A stretch of 44,566 nucleotides of DNA from an uncultured Lachnospiraceae bacterium (GCA_948470335.1 CAOKOL010000031.1:1-44566), one strand, 5' to 3'; numbered from the stretch's first letter, positions 9,577 to 18,088 are shown. The notes: generated by a model from the letters alone, not told the origin. Translations and numbers: made by a program.

Positions 9577-10224
9577 TCATGGGCATATCTTCGTGCTGAT
9601 CGTCACGCCGTCTCCAATCGGCACAATGGCCGTCTCCAGCCCGTCCGTATGTTTTAACTGATACAGATACGCCCGCATCCTGGCATGAATCGTGCGGTTT
9701 CTCCTGGTCACGGCATACCTGGACTCAATCACATCTCCGTCCTGCAGCACATTGTCCGAAACCAGCACGCCGCCGGGAGACAGCAGCCGCAGCGCCTGAG
9801 GCAAAAAATGAAGATACTGCCCTTTCGCCGCATCCATAAAGATAAAATCATAGGGGCCTTCAAGCCCGGCAAGAATCTCCGCCGCATCCCCTTCGATCAG
9901 CCGGATTCTGCCGGATTCCCCGGCGCGGGCAAAATTCTTTCTGGCTTCGGGAATCCGCTTTTCATATTTTTCAATCGTTGTAATCCGGCAGTCAGAGGGC
10001 ATCACCTGGCTCATCAGCAGGGCCGAATACCCCACTGCCGTCCCTACCTCCAGAATCTGCTTCGGCCGCTTTAACGCCACCAGCGTTTTTAAAAGACCGG
10101 CCGTCTCCTTTCTGACCACCGGAATGCCCGCCGCCCGCGCTTCCCTTGCGATCTCCATACAGACCGGGCTGTCCGGGCGCTCCAGCGAATGAATATACGA
10201 CACGGTGCGCTCATCCACGATCAT
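9577..10224 (-). CDS. trmR: SAM-dependent O-methyltransferase, probable tRNA ho5U34 methyltransferase TrmR
   Basis: 215-residue class I methyltransferase of the catechol-O-methyltransferase-like (YrrM) family. Motif I ILEVGTAVGYSALLM and the acidic FIFMDAAKGQY and SDNVLQDGDVI segments, which in the family hold the metal and SAM, are visible. Position between an MltG-like gene and a U32 peptidase repeats the Bacillus yrrL-yrrM-yrrN/O order, where YrrM (TrmR) methylates 5-hydroxyuridine in tRNA. The ATG overlaps the preceding stop by one base (TGATG), so the genes are translationally coupled. Substrate is inferred from synteny. Confidence 0.85.
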   Translation of the reverse strand: MIVDERTVSYIHSLERPDSPVCMEIAREARAAGIPVVRKETAGLLKTLVALKRPKQILEVGTAVGYSALLMSQVMPSDCRITTIEKYEKRIPEARKNFARAGESGRIRLIEGDAAEILAGLEGPYDFIFMDAAKGQYLHFLPQALRLLSPGGVLVSDNVLQDGDVIESRYAVTRRNRTIHARMRAYLYQLKHTDGLETAIVPIGDGVTISTKICP

Positions 10225-10637
10225 CACTGTTCTTCCGTTTCTTCTTCCTGTTTGTCCCTGTCCATGGCATCCAGCGCTTCTTTTACGGTCATGGCCGTAT
10301 TCAGCGTATAGATTCCCGGACCGACATCAATATCATAAAAGTATTTCTGAAACACAAAGGCATACGCGTTATGAATCAGTCCCATCTTCTCCAGCGTTTT
10401 GCCGATATCCATAACGGAATCTTTTTCATCGACAGAAATCCGCATCTCAATCCCCGGTGCGGAAGTCATCGTCCGTTTGGAAAACACGGTAAATCCAAGC
10501 TGGTAGGCGCCGGTGATGCCGTAGTAAAATACCAGCGCCACAATGATATATATAATCACTTTGACAGAGATAAGGATCACGGTGCCTGTCACCTTATTAA
10601 TTTTGTCCGTACTGCTGCCGGCTGCCTTTTTGGCCAT
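10224..10637 (-). CDS. Short MltG-like membrane protein without the catalytic domain
   Basis: 137 residues: a charged N-terminus, one membrane span (residues ~17-45) and an extracytoplasmic domain with SVDEKDSVMDIGKTLEKMGLI and PGIYTLNTAMTVKEALD, which match the LysM-like N-terminal part of the YceG/MltG family. The endolytic transglycosylase domain, which should add ~200 residues with a catalytic Glu, is absent, and the gene ends in an acidic EEETEEQ tail rather than in broken sequence. It occupies the yrrL position upstream of trmR. It may bind glycan or regulate a full-length MltG elsewhere; this is inference. Confidence 0.75.
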   Translation of the reverse strand: MAKKAAGSSTDKINKVTGTVILISVKVIIYIIVALVFYYGITGAYQLGFTVFSKRTMTSAPGIEMRISVDEKDSVMDIGKTLEKMGLIHNAYAFVFQKYFYDIDVGPGIYTLNTAMTVKEALDAMDRDKQEEETEEQ

Positions 10638-10638
10638 A

Positions 10639-12306
10639 TCAAATCTCCATGATAATCGGCAGAATCATCGGATTCCGCTTCATCTTTTTCCAGAGGAAAT
10701 CGCTTAACGTATCCCGGATCACCGTTTTCAGCCGGTTCCAGTCGGTGATATGCCGGTCCAGACAGTCGGTCACGGCATCCGCCACCAGCTCATGGGCCTC
10801 ATCCATCAGATCCTCTGACTCTCTCACATACACAAATCCTCTGGACACGATATCCGGCCCCGCCAGAAGCTGGCCGCTGCCGCTTTCCAGAGATAACACG
10901 ACGATAATAATGCCGTTCTGGGACAGACTCTGGCGGTCCCGCAGCACGATATTGCCCACGTCGCCGACTCCTAAGCCGTCCACCAGAATGGAACCCGTAT
11001 GCACATGTCCGTTGATCTGGGCATGCTGCTCTCCGTCCATCTCCAGCACGTCACCGGACGCCATCATAAAAATATTCTCCTTGGGAATCCCAAGCTGGCT
11101 GACCAGACGATAATGGGCCAGGCGGTGGTGGTATTCGCCGTGAATCGGAATGGAATACCTGGGATGCACCAGGGAATAAAGCAGCTTGATTTCCTCCTGG
11201 CAGGCATGTCCGGACACATGGGTATCCTGGTAAATCACGTTCGCCCCCCGCTGGGACAGCTCATTGATAATCTTGGCCACGGCCTTTTCATTGCCCGGAA
11301 TGGGATTGGAGCTTAAAATAATCGCGTCTCCCGGCTTGATGGACACCTTCCTGTGGGTGCCTGCCGCCATACGGGACAATGCCGCCATGGATTCCCCCTG
11401 GCTTCCCGTGGTAATCAGCACCGTCTTCTCGTCCGGATAATTTTTCAGATGTTCGATGTCGATCAGCGTTCCGTCAGGGATATTGATATATCCCAGCTCC
11501 TGAGCCGTTCCGATGATATTCACCATGCTGCGGCCCTCTACCACTACCTTCCTGCCGTATTTGTAGGAAGTGTTGATAATCTGCTGAACCCTGTCCACAT
11601 TCGACGCAAAAGTAGCTACCAGAATCCGATGATTCTTGTACTCCGCAAACAGGTTGTCAAACGTCCGGCCCACGGTCCGCTCCGACATGGTAAAGCCTTC
11701 CCGCGTAGCGTTGGTGCTCTCGCACATCATGGCCAGAACGCCTTTTTTGCCCAGCTCCGCAAAACGGGCCAGATCCATGGGGTCGCCGAAAATCGGCGTG
11801 TAATCAATTTTAAAATCGCCGGTGTGAATAACCGTTCCCACCGGGGTGAAAATCGCCAGCGCCGCCGCGTCGGAAATGCTGTGGTTCACCCGGATAAATT
11901 CCACCCGAAAACAGCCCATATTAATGGACTGGCCATATTTCACCACTTTTTTCTTCACGCCTTTTAAGCTGGGAAATTCTTTTAATTTATTCTCAATAAT
12001 TCCGATTGTCAGTTTGGTGCCGTAGACAGGTACGTTTGCCTCCCGCAGCACATAGGGAAGGGCGCCGATATGGTCTTCATGCCCATGGGTAATAAAAAAG
12101 CCCTTTACCTTCTCGATATTATTTTTCAGATAACTGATATCGGGAATCACCAGGTCAATGCCCAGCATATCATCATTGGGGAAAGAAAGGCCGCAGTCCA
12201 CCACAATAATACTGTCCTCGTATTCAAAGGCAGTAATATTCATGCCGATCTGCTCCATTCCCCCCAGAGGAATGATACGCAGTTTAGATTTTTGTTCTGT
12301 TTTCAA
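10639..12306 (-). CDS. rnj: Ribonuclease J
   Basis: 555-residue metallo-beta-lactamase/beta-CASP endo- and 5'-exoribonuclease. The zinc motif HGHEDH is at residues 74-79; the beta-CASP helix region (SQGESMAALSRMA) and C-terminal IHGEYHH are also clear. The start codon is TTG with AGGAGG 7 bases upstream; no ATG in frame gives a complete N-terminus. It ends one base before the MltG-like gene. Its insertion between DUF1292 and the MltG-like gene departs from the Bacillus order. Confidence 0.96.
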   Translation of the reverse strand: MKTEQKSKLRIIPLGGMEQIGMNITAFEYEDSIIVVDCGLSFPNDDMLGIDLVIPDISYLKNNIEKVKGFFITHGHEDHIGALPYVLREANVPVYGTKLTIGIIENKLKEFPSLKGVKKKVVKYGQSINMGCFRVEFIRVNHSISDAAALAIFTPVGTVIHTGDFKIDYTPIFGDPMDLARFAELGKKGVLAMMCESTNATREGFTMSERTVGRTFDNLFAEYKNHRILVATFASNVDRVQQIINTSYKYGRKVVVEGRSMVNIIGTAQELGYINIPDGTLIDIEHLKNYPDEKTVLITTGSQGESMAALSRMAAGTHRKVSIKPGDAIILSSNPIPGNEKAVAKIINELSQRGANVIYQDTHVSGHACQEEIKLLYSLVHPRYSIPIHGEYHHRLAHYRLVSQLGIPKENIFMMASGDVLEMDGEQHAQINGHVHTGSILVDGLGVGDVGNIVLRDRQSLSQNGIIIVVLSLESGSGQLLAGPDIVSRGFVYVRESEDLMDEAHELVADAVTDCLDRHITDWNRLKTVIRDTLSDFLWKKMKRNPMILPIIMEI

Positions 12307-12396
12307 ATAATTACCTCCTGTTTTTTATTTTCTTTTCCGTTCGGACGCACAACGGCTTTTATCCGCCTTTTGCGCAGAAATTTCAAAATATATTGT

Positions 12397-12663
12397 TCAC
12401 TCCAGCTCTATATCCACATCGTCCAAAAGCTGGCTGAAAATATCCGTCAGATAATCCAGTTCGTTATCGTCCTCTACCATTTCATAAACGGCCTCCGCCG
12501 CATCTTCCTCCGATAAGTCTTTCAGAATATAGCAATTGCCGTCGTCGTCCACCGTGTCGGCCACCAGAATATAATCCGTCCCGCCGATTCTCGTTTCCTC
12601 CAACACGTACAGTTCCAAATCAATCCCGTCATCCGTCGTAAAACAAATCTTTTCCTTATCCAT
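12397..12663 (-). CDS. DUF1292 (YrzB-like) acidic protein
   Basis: 88-residue very acidic cytoplasmic protein (TTDDGIDLELYVLEETRIGGTDYILVADTVDDDG core, acidic helix at the C-terminus) of the DUF1292 family. It follows ruvX and ireB as in Bacillus (yrzL-yrrK-yrzB). The frame is open 13 codons upstream, but MDKEKICFTT matches the usual family N-terminus; GGGAGGG lies 11 bases before it. Function is unknown. Confidence 0.88.
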   Translation of the reverse strand: MDKEKICFTTDDGIDLELYVLEETRIGGTDYILVADTVDDDGNCYILKDLSEEDAAEAVYEMVEDDNELDYLTDIFSQLLDDVDIELE

Positions 12664-12709
12664 TCCGCCTGCATCCCTCCCGCATCCGCCTGGGCGGACC
12701 AAGGTCCGT

Positions 12710-13159
12710 TCAAACCTCCTCTTTCGTTCCGTCCTCTTTCATGTGTCTGTAATCCAGATATCCCTGCAGAATCAATACCGCAGCAATCTTGTCCACATAC
12801 TCTTTTCGTTTCTCTCTGCGGACGCCCGATTCCATCAAAATTTGATCTGCCGCCGCAGTCGTCAGTCTCTCATCCCATAAAATAACCGGAAGACCTGTTC
12901 TGGCCTCCAGCTTGCTCTTAAGCGCCTCGGATTTCTCCGCCCGTTCGCCCACCGTATTATTCATATGTTTCGGATATCCCAGAACAATGGCCTCTGCCTG
13001 GTATTCCTCCGCCAGCTCACAGACTCTCGCCAGCGTTCTGCGAAGCTTGTTCTCATCCTCTCTCCTGATGGTTTCGATTCCCTGGGCAATCAGTCCCGTC
13101 GGGTCGCTGACCGCCACCCCCATGGTCTTCGCGCCGTAATCCAGGCCCAAAATTCTCAT
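12710..13159 (-). CDS. ruvX: Pre-16S rRNA nuclease / putative Holliday junction resolvase (YqgF/RuvX)
   Basis: 149-residue RNase H-fold protein. N-terminal [19 protein letters not shown] carries the first catalytic Asp; [17 protein letters not shown] and [11 protein letters not shown] hold the other conserved acidic residues. Family members mature the 16S rRNA 5' end and were earlier proposed as resolvases. Position between ireB and DUF1292 is conserved in Firmicutes. Confidence 0.95.
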   Translation of the reverse strand: MRILGLDYGAKTMGVAVSDPTGLIAQGIETIRREDENKLRRTLARVCELAEEYQAEAIVLGYPKHMNNTVGERAEKSEALKSKLEARTGLPVILWDERLTTAAADQILMESGVRREKRKEYVDKIAAVLILQGYLDYRHMKEDGTKEEV

Positions 13160-13182
13160 GCTGTCCGCGCCTCCGAATGTTT

Positions 13183-13239
13183 AAATGTGCTCTCGTAATC
13201 TCACAGTATCCGATGCTGCAGGATTACGAGAGTACATTT
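13183..13239. repeat. 18-bp inverted repeat between ireB and ruvX
   Basis: Arms at 13183-13200 (AAATGTGCTCTCGTAATC) and 13222-13239 pair over 18 positions with a single G/T exception; the loop is 21 bases. There is no U-tract after it on the minus strand. Could be an mRNA-processing or attenuation element in the ireB-ruvX transcript, or a relic of a small mobile palindrome. Confidence 0.7.
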
Positions 13240-13254
13240 TAAGTTCCTGTCCGA

Positions 13255-13533
13255 TCACTTCGCAGCACTCGTCTTCCGCAGCTTTTGCTTAATGTAAAAG
13301 CTCATCAGTTCTTCCATAATCTCATCCCGTTCCACCTTCATAATCAGACTTCTGGCATTCCCATAGCTGGTAATGTAGGTAGGATCTCCGGACATCAGAT
13401 AACCGACGATCTGGTTCAGCGGATTATACCCCTTCTCTGTCAGCGCAAGGTATACTTCCTCCAAAACGTCGCTTACCGCCATCTCCTTATCCTGTGCCGC
13501 CTCAAAATACTGTGTTCTGTGAATTTTTGCCAT
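13255..13533 (-). CDS. ireB: IreB family regulatory phosphoprotein (UPF0297/YrzL)
   Basis: 92-residue protein beginning MAKIHRTQYFEAAQDKEM; the family core DVLEEVYLALTEKGYNPLNQIVGYLMSGDPTYI is unmistakable. In Enterococcus IreB is the substrate of the Ser/Thr kinase IreK and influences cephalosporin resistance; conserved Thr residues near the N-terminus are the usual phosphosites. ATG at 13533 has GGAGG 5 bases before it, so the four extra upstream codons were dropped. First gene of the ireB-ruvX-DUF1292 block. Confidence 0.93.
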   Translation of the reverse strand: MAKIHRTQYFEAAQDKEMAVSDVLEEVYLALTEKGYNPLNQIVGYLMSGDPTYITSYGNARSLIMKVERDEIMEELMSFYIKQKLRKTSAAK

Positions 13534-13620
13534 AATAGCCTCCAACCATAGCTCATGAACCTGCAGTGGCCATATGGCCTTCCTCCCGCCTTGCCCTCCG
13601 GCGCCGTCCTCGCTGGTATT

Positions 13621-13649
13621 ATTCTAATACATTTTCCATGATTCGGCAA
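13621..13649 (-). promoter_or_regulatory. Promoter for ireB-ruvX operon
   Basis: Minus strand TTGCCG (13644-13649), 17-bp spacer, TAGAAT (13621-13626), about 90 bases before the ireB start. Confidence 0.55.
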
Positions 13650-13686
13650 GGGTTTTTCACAATTACATTAAAAATATGTCTAAATT

Positions 13687-15018
13687 TTACCGACAAAATG
13701 CCACATCATTTTGTAATATTTTGATAAATTCCCCCACAACCACCGTATTTTTCTCGCCCTTTTCAAAGGCACAGCGCACATACTCCCCGGTATGGCCCGT
13801 CATATAAATCCGGCCGTCAATCTCCGTCTGTTCCTCCAGAAGAACCTCCATCTCCTGTCCCGCGTAATACATACGGAACTGTTCCGACATGGCGCGGGTC
13901 AGCGCCAGCAGCCGGGCGCTCCGCTCTTTTTTCACCTGCTCCGGCACCTGCTCCGGCATGGAAGCCGCTTTTGTACCCTTGCGCACCGAATAAGGAAATA
14001 CGTGCATCTCATAAAAGCCTACTTTTTCCAGAAAAGCTTTTGTCTGGGCAAATTCTTCTTCCGTCTCGCCGGGAAAGCCTGTGATCACGTCGGTGGTGAT
14101 GGCCGGGTGGACATAAGCCCCGCGGAGTACCTGACATTTCTCATAATATTCCGCCGTGGTATAACGGCGGTTCATCCGTTTCAGCGTGGCATCGCAGCCG
14201 CTTTGCAGCGACAGATGAAAATGGGGGCATACCTTATCCATCCCCGCCAGCTCCCTGACAAAAGCTTCCGTGATAATTCCCGGTTCCAGAGAACCCAGGC
14301 GAATCCGCCGGATCCCCGGAATCTTCTGAATTTCCCGCAGCACTGTCAGCAGACTGATTTCCTCTCCTTTCAAATCCACGCCGTAGGAACTGAGATGGAT
14401 TCCCGTCAGCACAACCTCCTGATATCCCTGCGCCGCCAGCTTTCCGATCTCCCCCGCCACATGCTCCGGCCGGCGGCTGCGGATTCTGCCTCTTGCATAA
14501 GGAATCACACAGTAACTGCAGAACTGGTTGCAGCCGTCCTGAATTTTGATAAAAGCCCTGGTATGCTCCAGTACCGTGGACAGCTCCATTTCCTCAAATT
14601 CTACGGGACGGGACAGATCTGCCAGGCATTCTTTTTTCTCCTTTTCCTGCCCCTTCTCTCTTTCATATTCCGCGAGAAGCCGGCACAACTGCCCCTTCCG
14701 GTTATTCCCGATAATAATATCCGCCGTCAGCTCCCGTTTCAGATCCTCTGCCGAAACCTGCGCGAAACAGCCTGCCGCCACCACAATGGCCTCCGGATTC
14801 TGCCGTCTGGCCCGGTGCAGCATCTGCCGGGACTTTTTGTCCGCCACGTTCGTCACCGTACAGGTATTGATCACATATACGTCTGCCGGCTGTCTAAAAT
14901 CCACGATCCTGTATCCTGCTTCACGCAGCTGCTGTTCCATGGCTTCCGTCTCATATGCATTTACCTTACAGCCCAGATTGTGAAGGGCAGCCGTCTTTAA
15001 ACTGTTATTTTCCCTCAT
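13687..15018 (-). CDS. mtaB: tRNA (N6-threonylcarbamoyladenosine-37-C2) methylthiotransferase MtaB
   Basis: 443-residue radical-SAM enzyme that converts t6A37 to ms2t6A. The N-terminal UPF0004 domain has three cluster cysteines (NLGCKVN, NTCTVT, AGCFAQ), the radical-SAM domain has CNQFCSYC (C-x3-C-x2-C), and a C-terminal TRAM-like stretch (EVLLEEQTEIDGRIYMTGHT) follows. A GTG six codons earlier is in frame but has no spaced ribosome site; ATG at 15018 gives the usual N-terminus. It is divergent from the HPr-like gene. Confidence 0.93.
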   Translation of the reverse strand: MRENNSLKTAALHNLGCKVNAYETEAMEQQLREAGYRIVDFRQPADVYVINTCTVTNVADKKSRQMLHRARRQNPEAIVVAAGCFAQVSAEDLKRELTADIIIGNNRKGQLCRLLAEYEREKGQEKEKKECLADLSRPVEFEEMELSTVLEHTRAFIKIQDGCNQFCSYCVIPYARGRIRSRRPEHVAGEIGKLAAQGYQEVVLTGIHLSSYGVDLKGEEISLLTVLREIQKIPGIRRIRLGSLEPGIITEAFVRELAGMDKVCPHFHLSLQSGCDATLKRMNRRYTTAEYYEKCQVLRGAYVHPAITTDVITGFPGETEEEFAQTKAFLEKVGFYEMHVFPYSVRKGTKAASMPEQVPEQVKKERSARLLALTRAMSEQFRMYYAGQEMEVLLEEQTEIDGRIYMTGHTGEYVRCAFEKGEKNTVVVGEFIKILQNDVAFCR

Positions 15019-15045
15019 GTTTTTTCTTTTATCCACTTCTATCTA

Positions 15046-15077
15046 TTGACAGATTCCTCCGTAAAAGTTAGTATAAT
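15046..15077 (+). promoter_or_regulatory. Promoter for the HPr-like gene
   Basis: Consensus TTGACA at 15046-15051 and TATAAT at 15072-15077, but 20 bp apart; TAGTAT at the 17-bp spacing is the alternative -10. AGGAGG follows at 15096-15101. Confidence 0.55.
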
Positions 15078-15108
15078 GATATATTAACAATTATAGGAGG
15101 AACCCACC

Positions 15109-15342
15109 ATGAAAACCGTACAGATTTCTTTAAATTCTATCGATAAAGTAAAGTCTTTCGTGAATACTCTGACTAAATTTGACTGCGACTTTGACCTTGT
15201 ATCCGGAAGATACGTAATCGACGCGAAATCCATTATGGGCATTTTCAGCCTGGATCTGTCCAAGCCCATCGACCTGAATATCCATGCTTCCGAAGATATG
15301 GACAGCATTCTCAGCATCTTAAAGCCTTACATCGTAGCATAA
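15109..15342 (+). CDS. HPr-like protein lacking the phosphorylatable histidine
   Basis: 77 residues with the HPr fold: VQISLNSIDKVKSFVNTLTKFDCDFDLVSG, then DAKSIMGIFSLDLSKPIDL, where SIMG carries the Ser46 equivalent phosphorylated by HPr kinase in Firmicutes. The active-site His15 region (normally GLHARPA) is replaced by IDKVKSF, so it cannot accept phosphate from enzyme I. This resembles Bacillus Crh in principle (regulatory HPr paralogue), but more residues differ than in Crh. Strong AGGAGG 8 bases before ATG; monocistronic. Regulatory role is inferred. Confidence 0.8.
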   Translation: MKTVQISLNSIDKVKSFVNTLTKFDCDFDLVSGRYVIDAKSIMGIFSLDLSKPIDLNIHASEDMDSILSILKPYIVA

Positions 15343-15484
15343 CATACTTAGAACAACGACATACAAAACAATCCAGCCCTTTTCTCCGGCGCCGGCAAAA
15401 AAGCTGTGAAACGCTTTTTGTCCGACGCCTTTTTCCGTCACAGTCATCCGCCAAAGGCTTTCCTTATACGGTTCATTTTCATTC

Positions 15485-16687
15485 TCAGATCATTCCCGCG
15501 GACTCCGCCTCCACCCAGATCGTTTCCACCGTATCCAGCGCTTTCTGATACAGTTCCTCAATCTTTCCGGTCAGCTTCGCCTCGGACCGTTTAATGGCAT
15601 TCAGGTTCGGTTTCGTAACCGGATGCTTTGCCACAAAGATTGTGCAGCAGTCCTCATAGGGCAAAATCGAAGTCTCAAACGTTCCGATCTGTCTGGCCAC
15701 TTCCACAATCTCCTGTTTGTCAAAGCAGATCAGGGGGCGGAATACCGGCATGGTGCATACCTCGTTGGTAGCCGCCAGGCTTTTCAGCGTCTGGGAAGCC
15801 ACCTGACCGATACTCTCCCCTGTTACCAGAGCGCTGCTGCCGCTTTCCGCAGCCAGACGTTCTGCCAGCTTCATCATATATCTTCTCATAATAATGGTCA
15901 GCTCGTCGTGAGGGCAGGTTTCATAAATAGCCATCTGAATTTCCGTGAAATTCACCACATGGAGATTGATGGGACCGCTGTACCGGGACACCAGTCTGGC
16001 CAGATCCACCACTTTCTGCTTTGCCCTGTCACTGGTATAGGGCGGCGCATGAAAATAAACCGCGTCCACCACCACGCCTCGTTTGGCCATCATATACCCG
16101 GCCACCGGGCTGTCGATGCCGCCGGATAACAGCAGCATGGCTTTTCCGTTGGTGCCCACCGGCATGCCTCCCGGACCCGGAACCGCCTCGGAATAAATAT
16201 TGATCCGCTGCCGGATCTCCACGCAGAGCAGTACGTCCGGATGGTGAACGTCTACCCGGATGTCCGGAAAAGCATTTAAAACCGCTTCGCCCAGACTTGC
16301 ATTGATTCCATTGGAGTCCAAAGGATAGTTTTTCCTGGCTCTCCTTGACTGTACTTTAAAGGTGATTTTTTTGTCGGGATACATCTCATCCATATAACGG
16401 ATCACCTGAGCGCTCAGATCCTCAAACCCCAGGTCGTCGATCTGGACCATGGGGCAGATGCTGGCGATGCCGAATACCCGGCTCAGCGCGTCTATGGTTT
16501 CTTCATAATCATAGTCAGCCTCTGCCGCCACATAGATCCTTCCGTCCTCTTTCAGTACCCGAAAGCTGCCCTCCACCGTCTTTAAGGCCCGCCTGATCTG
16601 GCGGACCAGTGCATCCTCAAATAAATACCTGTTTTTTCCTTTTACGCCGATCTCGGCATACTTTATCATAAAAGACTGAAATTTCAT
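15485..16687 (-). CDS. thiI: tRNA 4-thiouridine synthase / thiazole sulfur transferase ThiI
   Basis: 400 residues: ferredoxin-like N-terminus (IKYAEIGVKGKNR), THUMP domain, and an ATP-pyrophosphatase domain with the PP-loop SGGIDSP followed by VAGYMMAKRG. It adenylates tRNA U8 for s4U formation. No C-terminal rhodanese domain is present, as in Bacillus ThiI, so a dedicated cysteine desulfurase must deliver sulfur; a nifS-type gene lies directly upstream. The longest frame adds 14 codons of repeat-flank sequence; ATG at 16687 has GGAGG 4 bases before it and gives the family N-terminus. Confidence 0.95.
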   Translation of the reverse strand: MKFQSFMIKYAEIGVKGKNRYLFEDALVRQIRRALKTVEGSFRVLKEDGRIYVAAEADYDYEETIDALSRVFGIASICPMVQIDDLGFEDLSAQVIRYMDEMYPDKKITFKVQSRRARKNYPLDSNGINASLGEAVLNAFPDIRVDVHHPDVLLCVEIRQRINIYSEAVPGPGGMPVGTNGKAMLLLSGGIDSPVAGYMMAKRGVVVDAVYFHAPPYTSDRAKQKVVDLARLVSRYSGPINLHVVNFTEIQMAIYETCPHDELTIIMRRYMMKLAERLAAESGSSALVTGESIGQVASQTLKSLAATNEVCTMPVFRPLICFDKQEIVEVARQIGTFETSILPYEDCCTIFVAKHPVTKPNLNAIKRSEAKLTGKIEELYQKALDTVETIWVEAESAGMI

Positions 16688-16702
16688 ACAACCTCCGAAT
16701 AG

Positions 16703-16805
16703 AGTCCCGCTGCAGTCCTCCCTGCCCACTTGACTCTGGAACGATTTCCGGCCGCTTTCTGCGTCCGTAAACCGTTCCGTGGGCAGTCCGGACTTTCGCT
16801 GATTC
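16703..16805 (+). repeat. Dispersed palindromic repeat, copy B
   Basis: Same architecture as copy F with different stem sequence: outer arms CTGCCCAC (16722-16729) and GTGGGCAG (16779-16786), inner arms GGAACG (16738-16743) and CGTTCC (16773-16778), conserved ATTTCCGGCCGCT and GCGTCCGTAAA in the loop. Tandem with copy C between nifS and thiI. Confidence 0.85.
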
Positions 16806-16806
16806 G

Positions 16807-16932
16807 AGTTCCGCTACAGTCCTCCTGGGCCCCCCTAATCCTGGAAGAATTTCCGGCCACATCTGTGTCCGCAAATCCTTCCGGGGCCCATACGGACTTT
16901 CGCTGATTTGAGTTAATTTGAGTTCCGCTACA
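16807..16932 (+). repeat. Dispersed palindromic repeat, copy C plus partial restart
   Basis: Starts AGTTCCGCTACAGTCCTCC. Outer arms TGGGCCCC (16826-16833) and GGGGCCCA (16883-16890), inner arms GGAAG (16843-16847) and CTTCC (16878-16882). The unit ends about 16909; GAGTTCCGCTAC at 16920-16931 restarts the left end and contains, on the minus strand, the nifS stop codon. Confidence 0.85.
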
Positions 16933-18088
16933 TCCGTTTAAATTTTCTCAGTACCGGCAGCAGCCGTCCCAGTGTTTCCACCGCATAGTCGATTTCTTCC
17001 ATCTTCGTAAACGCCCCGAAGCTGAACCGCAGGGTGGAGTCCAGATATTCTTTTTCGACGCTGATGCCTTTCAAAGTAGCGCTGGGCATCGGGTGGTGGG
17101 AAGAACAGGCGGAGCCTGCCGATGCGTACACGCCCTGATCTTCCAGGGCATGGAGAAGCACCTCGCTGCGCACGCCGTCAAAGCTGACGCTGACGATATG
17201 GGGCGCGCCGTTCCGATACAGAGGGCCGTTGATCCTGGTTCCCTCCAGCGCCAGCACCCCCTTGGTAAACCGCTCCTTGAGATGATACAGATAATCCACC
17301 TTGAGCTCGGAATTTTTATAGATCTCTCTGACCGCCTCGCCCAGCCCTGCGGCTCCCGGCACATTTTCCGTACCGGAACGCAGGCCGTTCTGCTGGCCGC
17401 CGCCAAAGAGCAGCGGTCTGATCTTCACTTTGTCTCTGACATATAAAAAACCCACGCCTTTCGGCCCGTGAATTTTATGGCCGCTGGCTGCCAGCAGGTC
17501 GATTCCCTGCCGTCTGGGCCGGATCACAAATTTCCCGTAAGCCTGGATGGCGTCCACATGAAACAGCACATCCGGCTTCTTTCTGCGAATCACCTGGGCG
17601 ATGGCTTCTATGGGCTGGACGGAACCGATTTCATTGTTTACGTACATCACCGATACCAGGATCGTATCTTTGCAGATCGCCTGTTCCAGCACCCGCAGAT
17701 CCACAATGCCGTACTGATCCACCGGAAGATAGGTGACAACAAATCCCTGTTCCTCCAGAAAACCCATGGCAGCGGACACGGAGGCATGTTCGATGGACGT
17801 GGTAATAATATGATTACCCGCCCGGCGGTTTGCCATGGCAGCGCCGACAATGGCCAGATTATTGGACTCCGTGCCGCCGGAAGTGAAATAAATTTCCTTC
17901 TCGCTGACCCGGAGACTGCCCGCTATGATCTCTCTGGCCGCCCGCACATGCTGCTCCGCTTCCATCCCCTTTCGATGAAGGGAGGAAGGATTGCCGTAAT
18001 CCTGGGACATCATCTGCACCACCTTGTCACAGACCGACTGAAAAGCCTGGGTAGTGGCCGAATTATCTAAATATGCTTCCATCTGCAT
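16928..18088 (-). CDS. nifS: Cysteine desulfurase, NifS/IscS type, probable sulfur donor for ThiI
   Basis: 386-residue PLP enzyme that takes sulfur from cysteine. MEAYLDNSATT, the aminotransferase-V signatures YFTSGGTESNNLAI and SIEHASV, the PLP lysine in SGHKIHGPKG and the catalytic Cys in AGSACSS are all present. The desulfurase-thiI pair mirrors Bacillus NifZ-ThiI, where the desulfurase serves 4-thiouridine synthesis, so this role is favoured over general Fe-S assembly. AAGGA lies before ATG at 18088. The stop codon falls in the left end of repeat copy C. Confidence 0.93.
   Translation of the reverse strand: MQMEAYLDNSATTQAFQSVCDKVVQMMSQDYGNPSSLHRKGMEAEQHVRAAREIIAGSLRVSEKEIYFTSGGTESNNLAIVGAAMANRRAGNHIITTSIEHASVSAAMGFLEEQGFVVTYLPVDQYGIVDLRVLEQAICKDTILVSVMYVNNEIGSVQPIEAIAQVIRRKKPDVLFHVDAIQAYGKFVIRPRRQGIDLLAASGHKIHGPKGVGFLYVRDKVKIRPLLFGGGQQNGLRSGTENVPGAAGLGEAVREIYKNSELKVDYLYHLKERFTKGVLALEGTRINGPLYRNGAPHIVSVSFDGVRSEVLLHALEDQGVYASAGSACSSHHPMPSATLKGISVEKEYLDSTLRFSFGAFTKMEEIDYAVETLGRLLPVLRKFKRM

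Noticed and set aside
16703..16932. CRISPR-like array in the thiI-nifS gap
   Set aside because: Only two units of ~103 bases with internal palindromes and no spacers.
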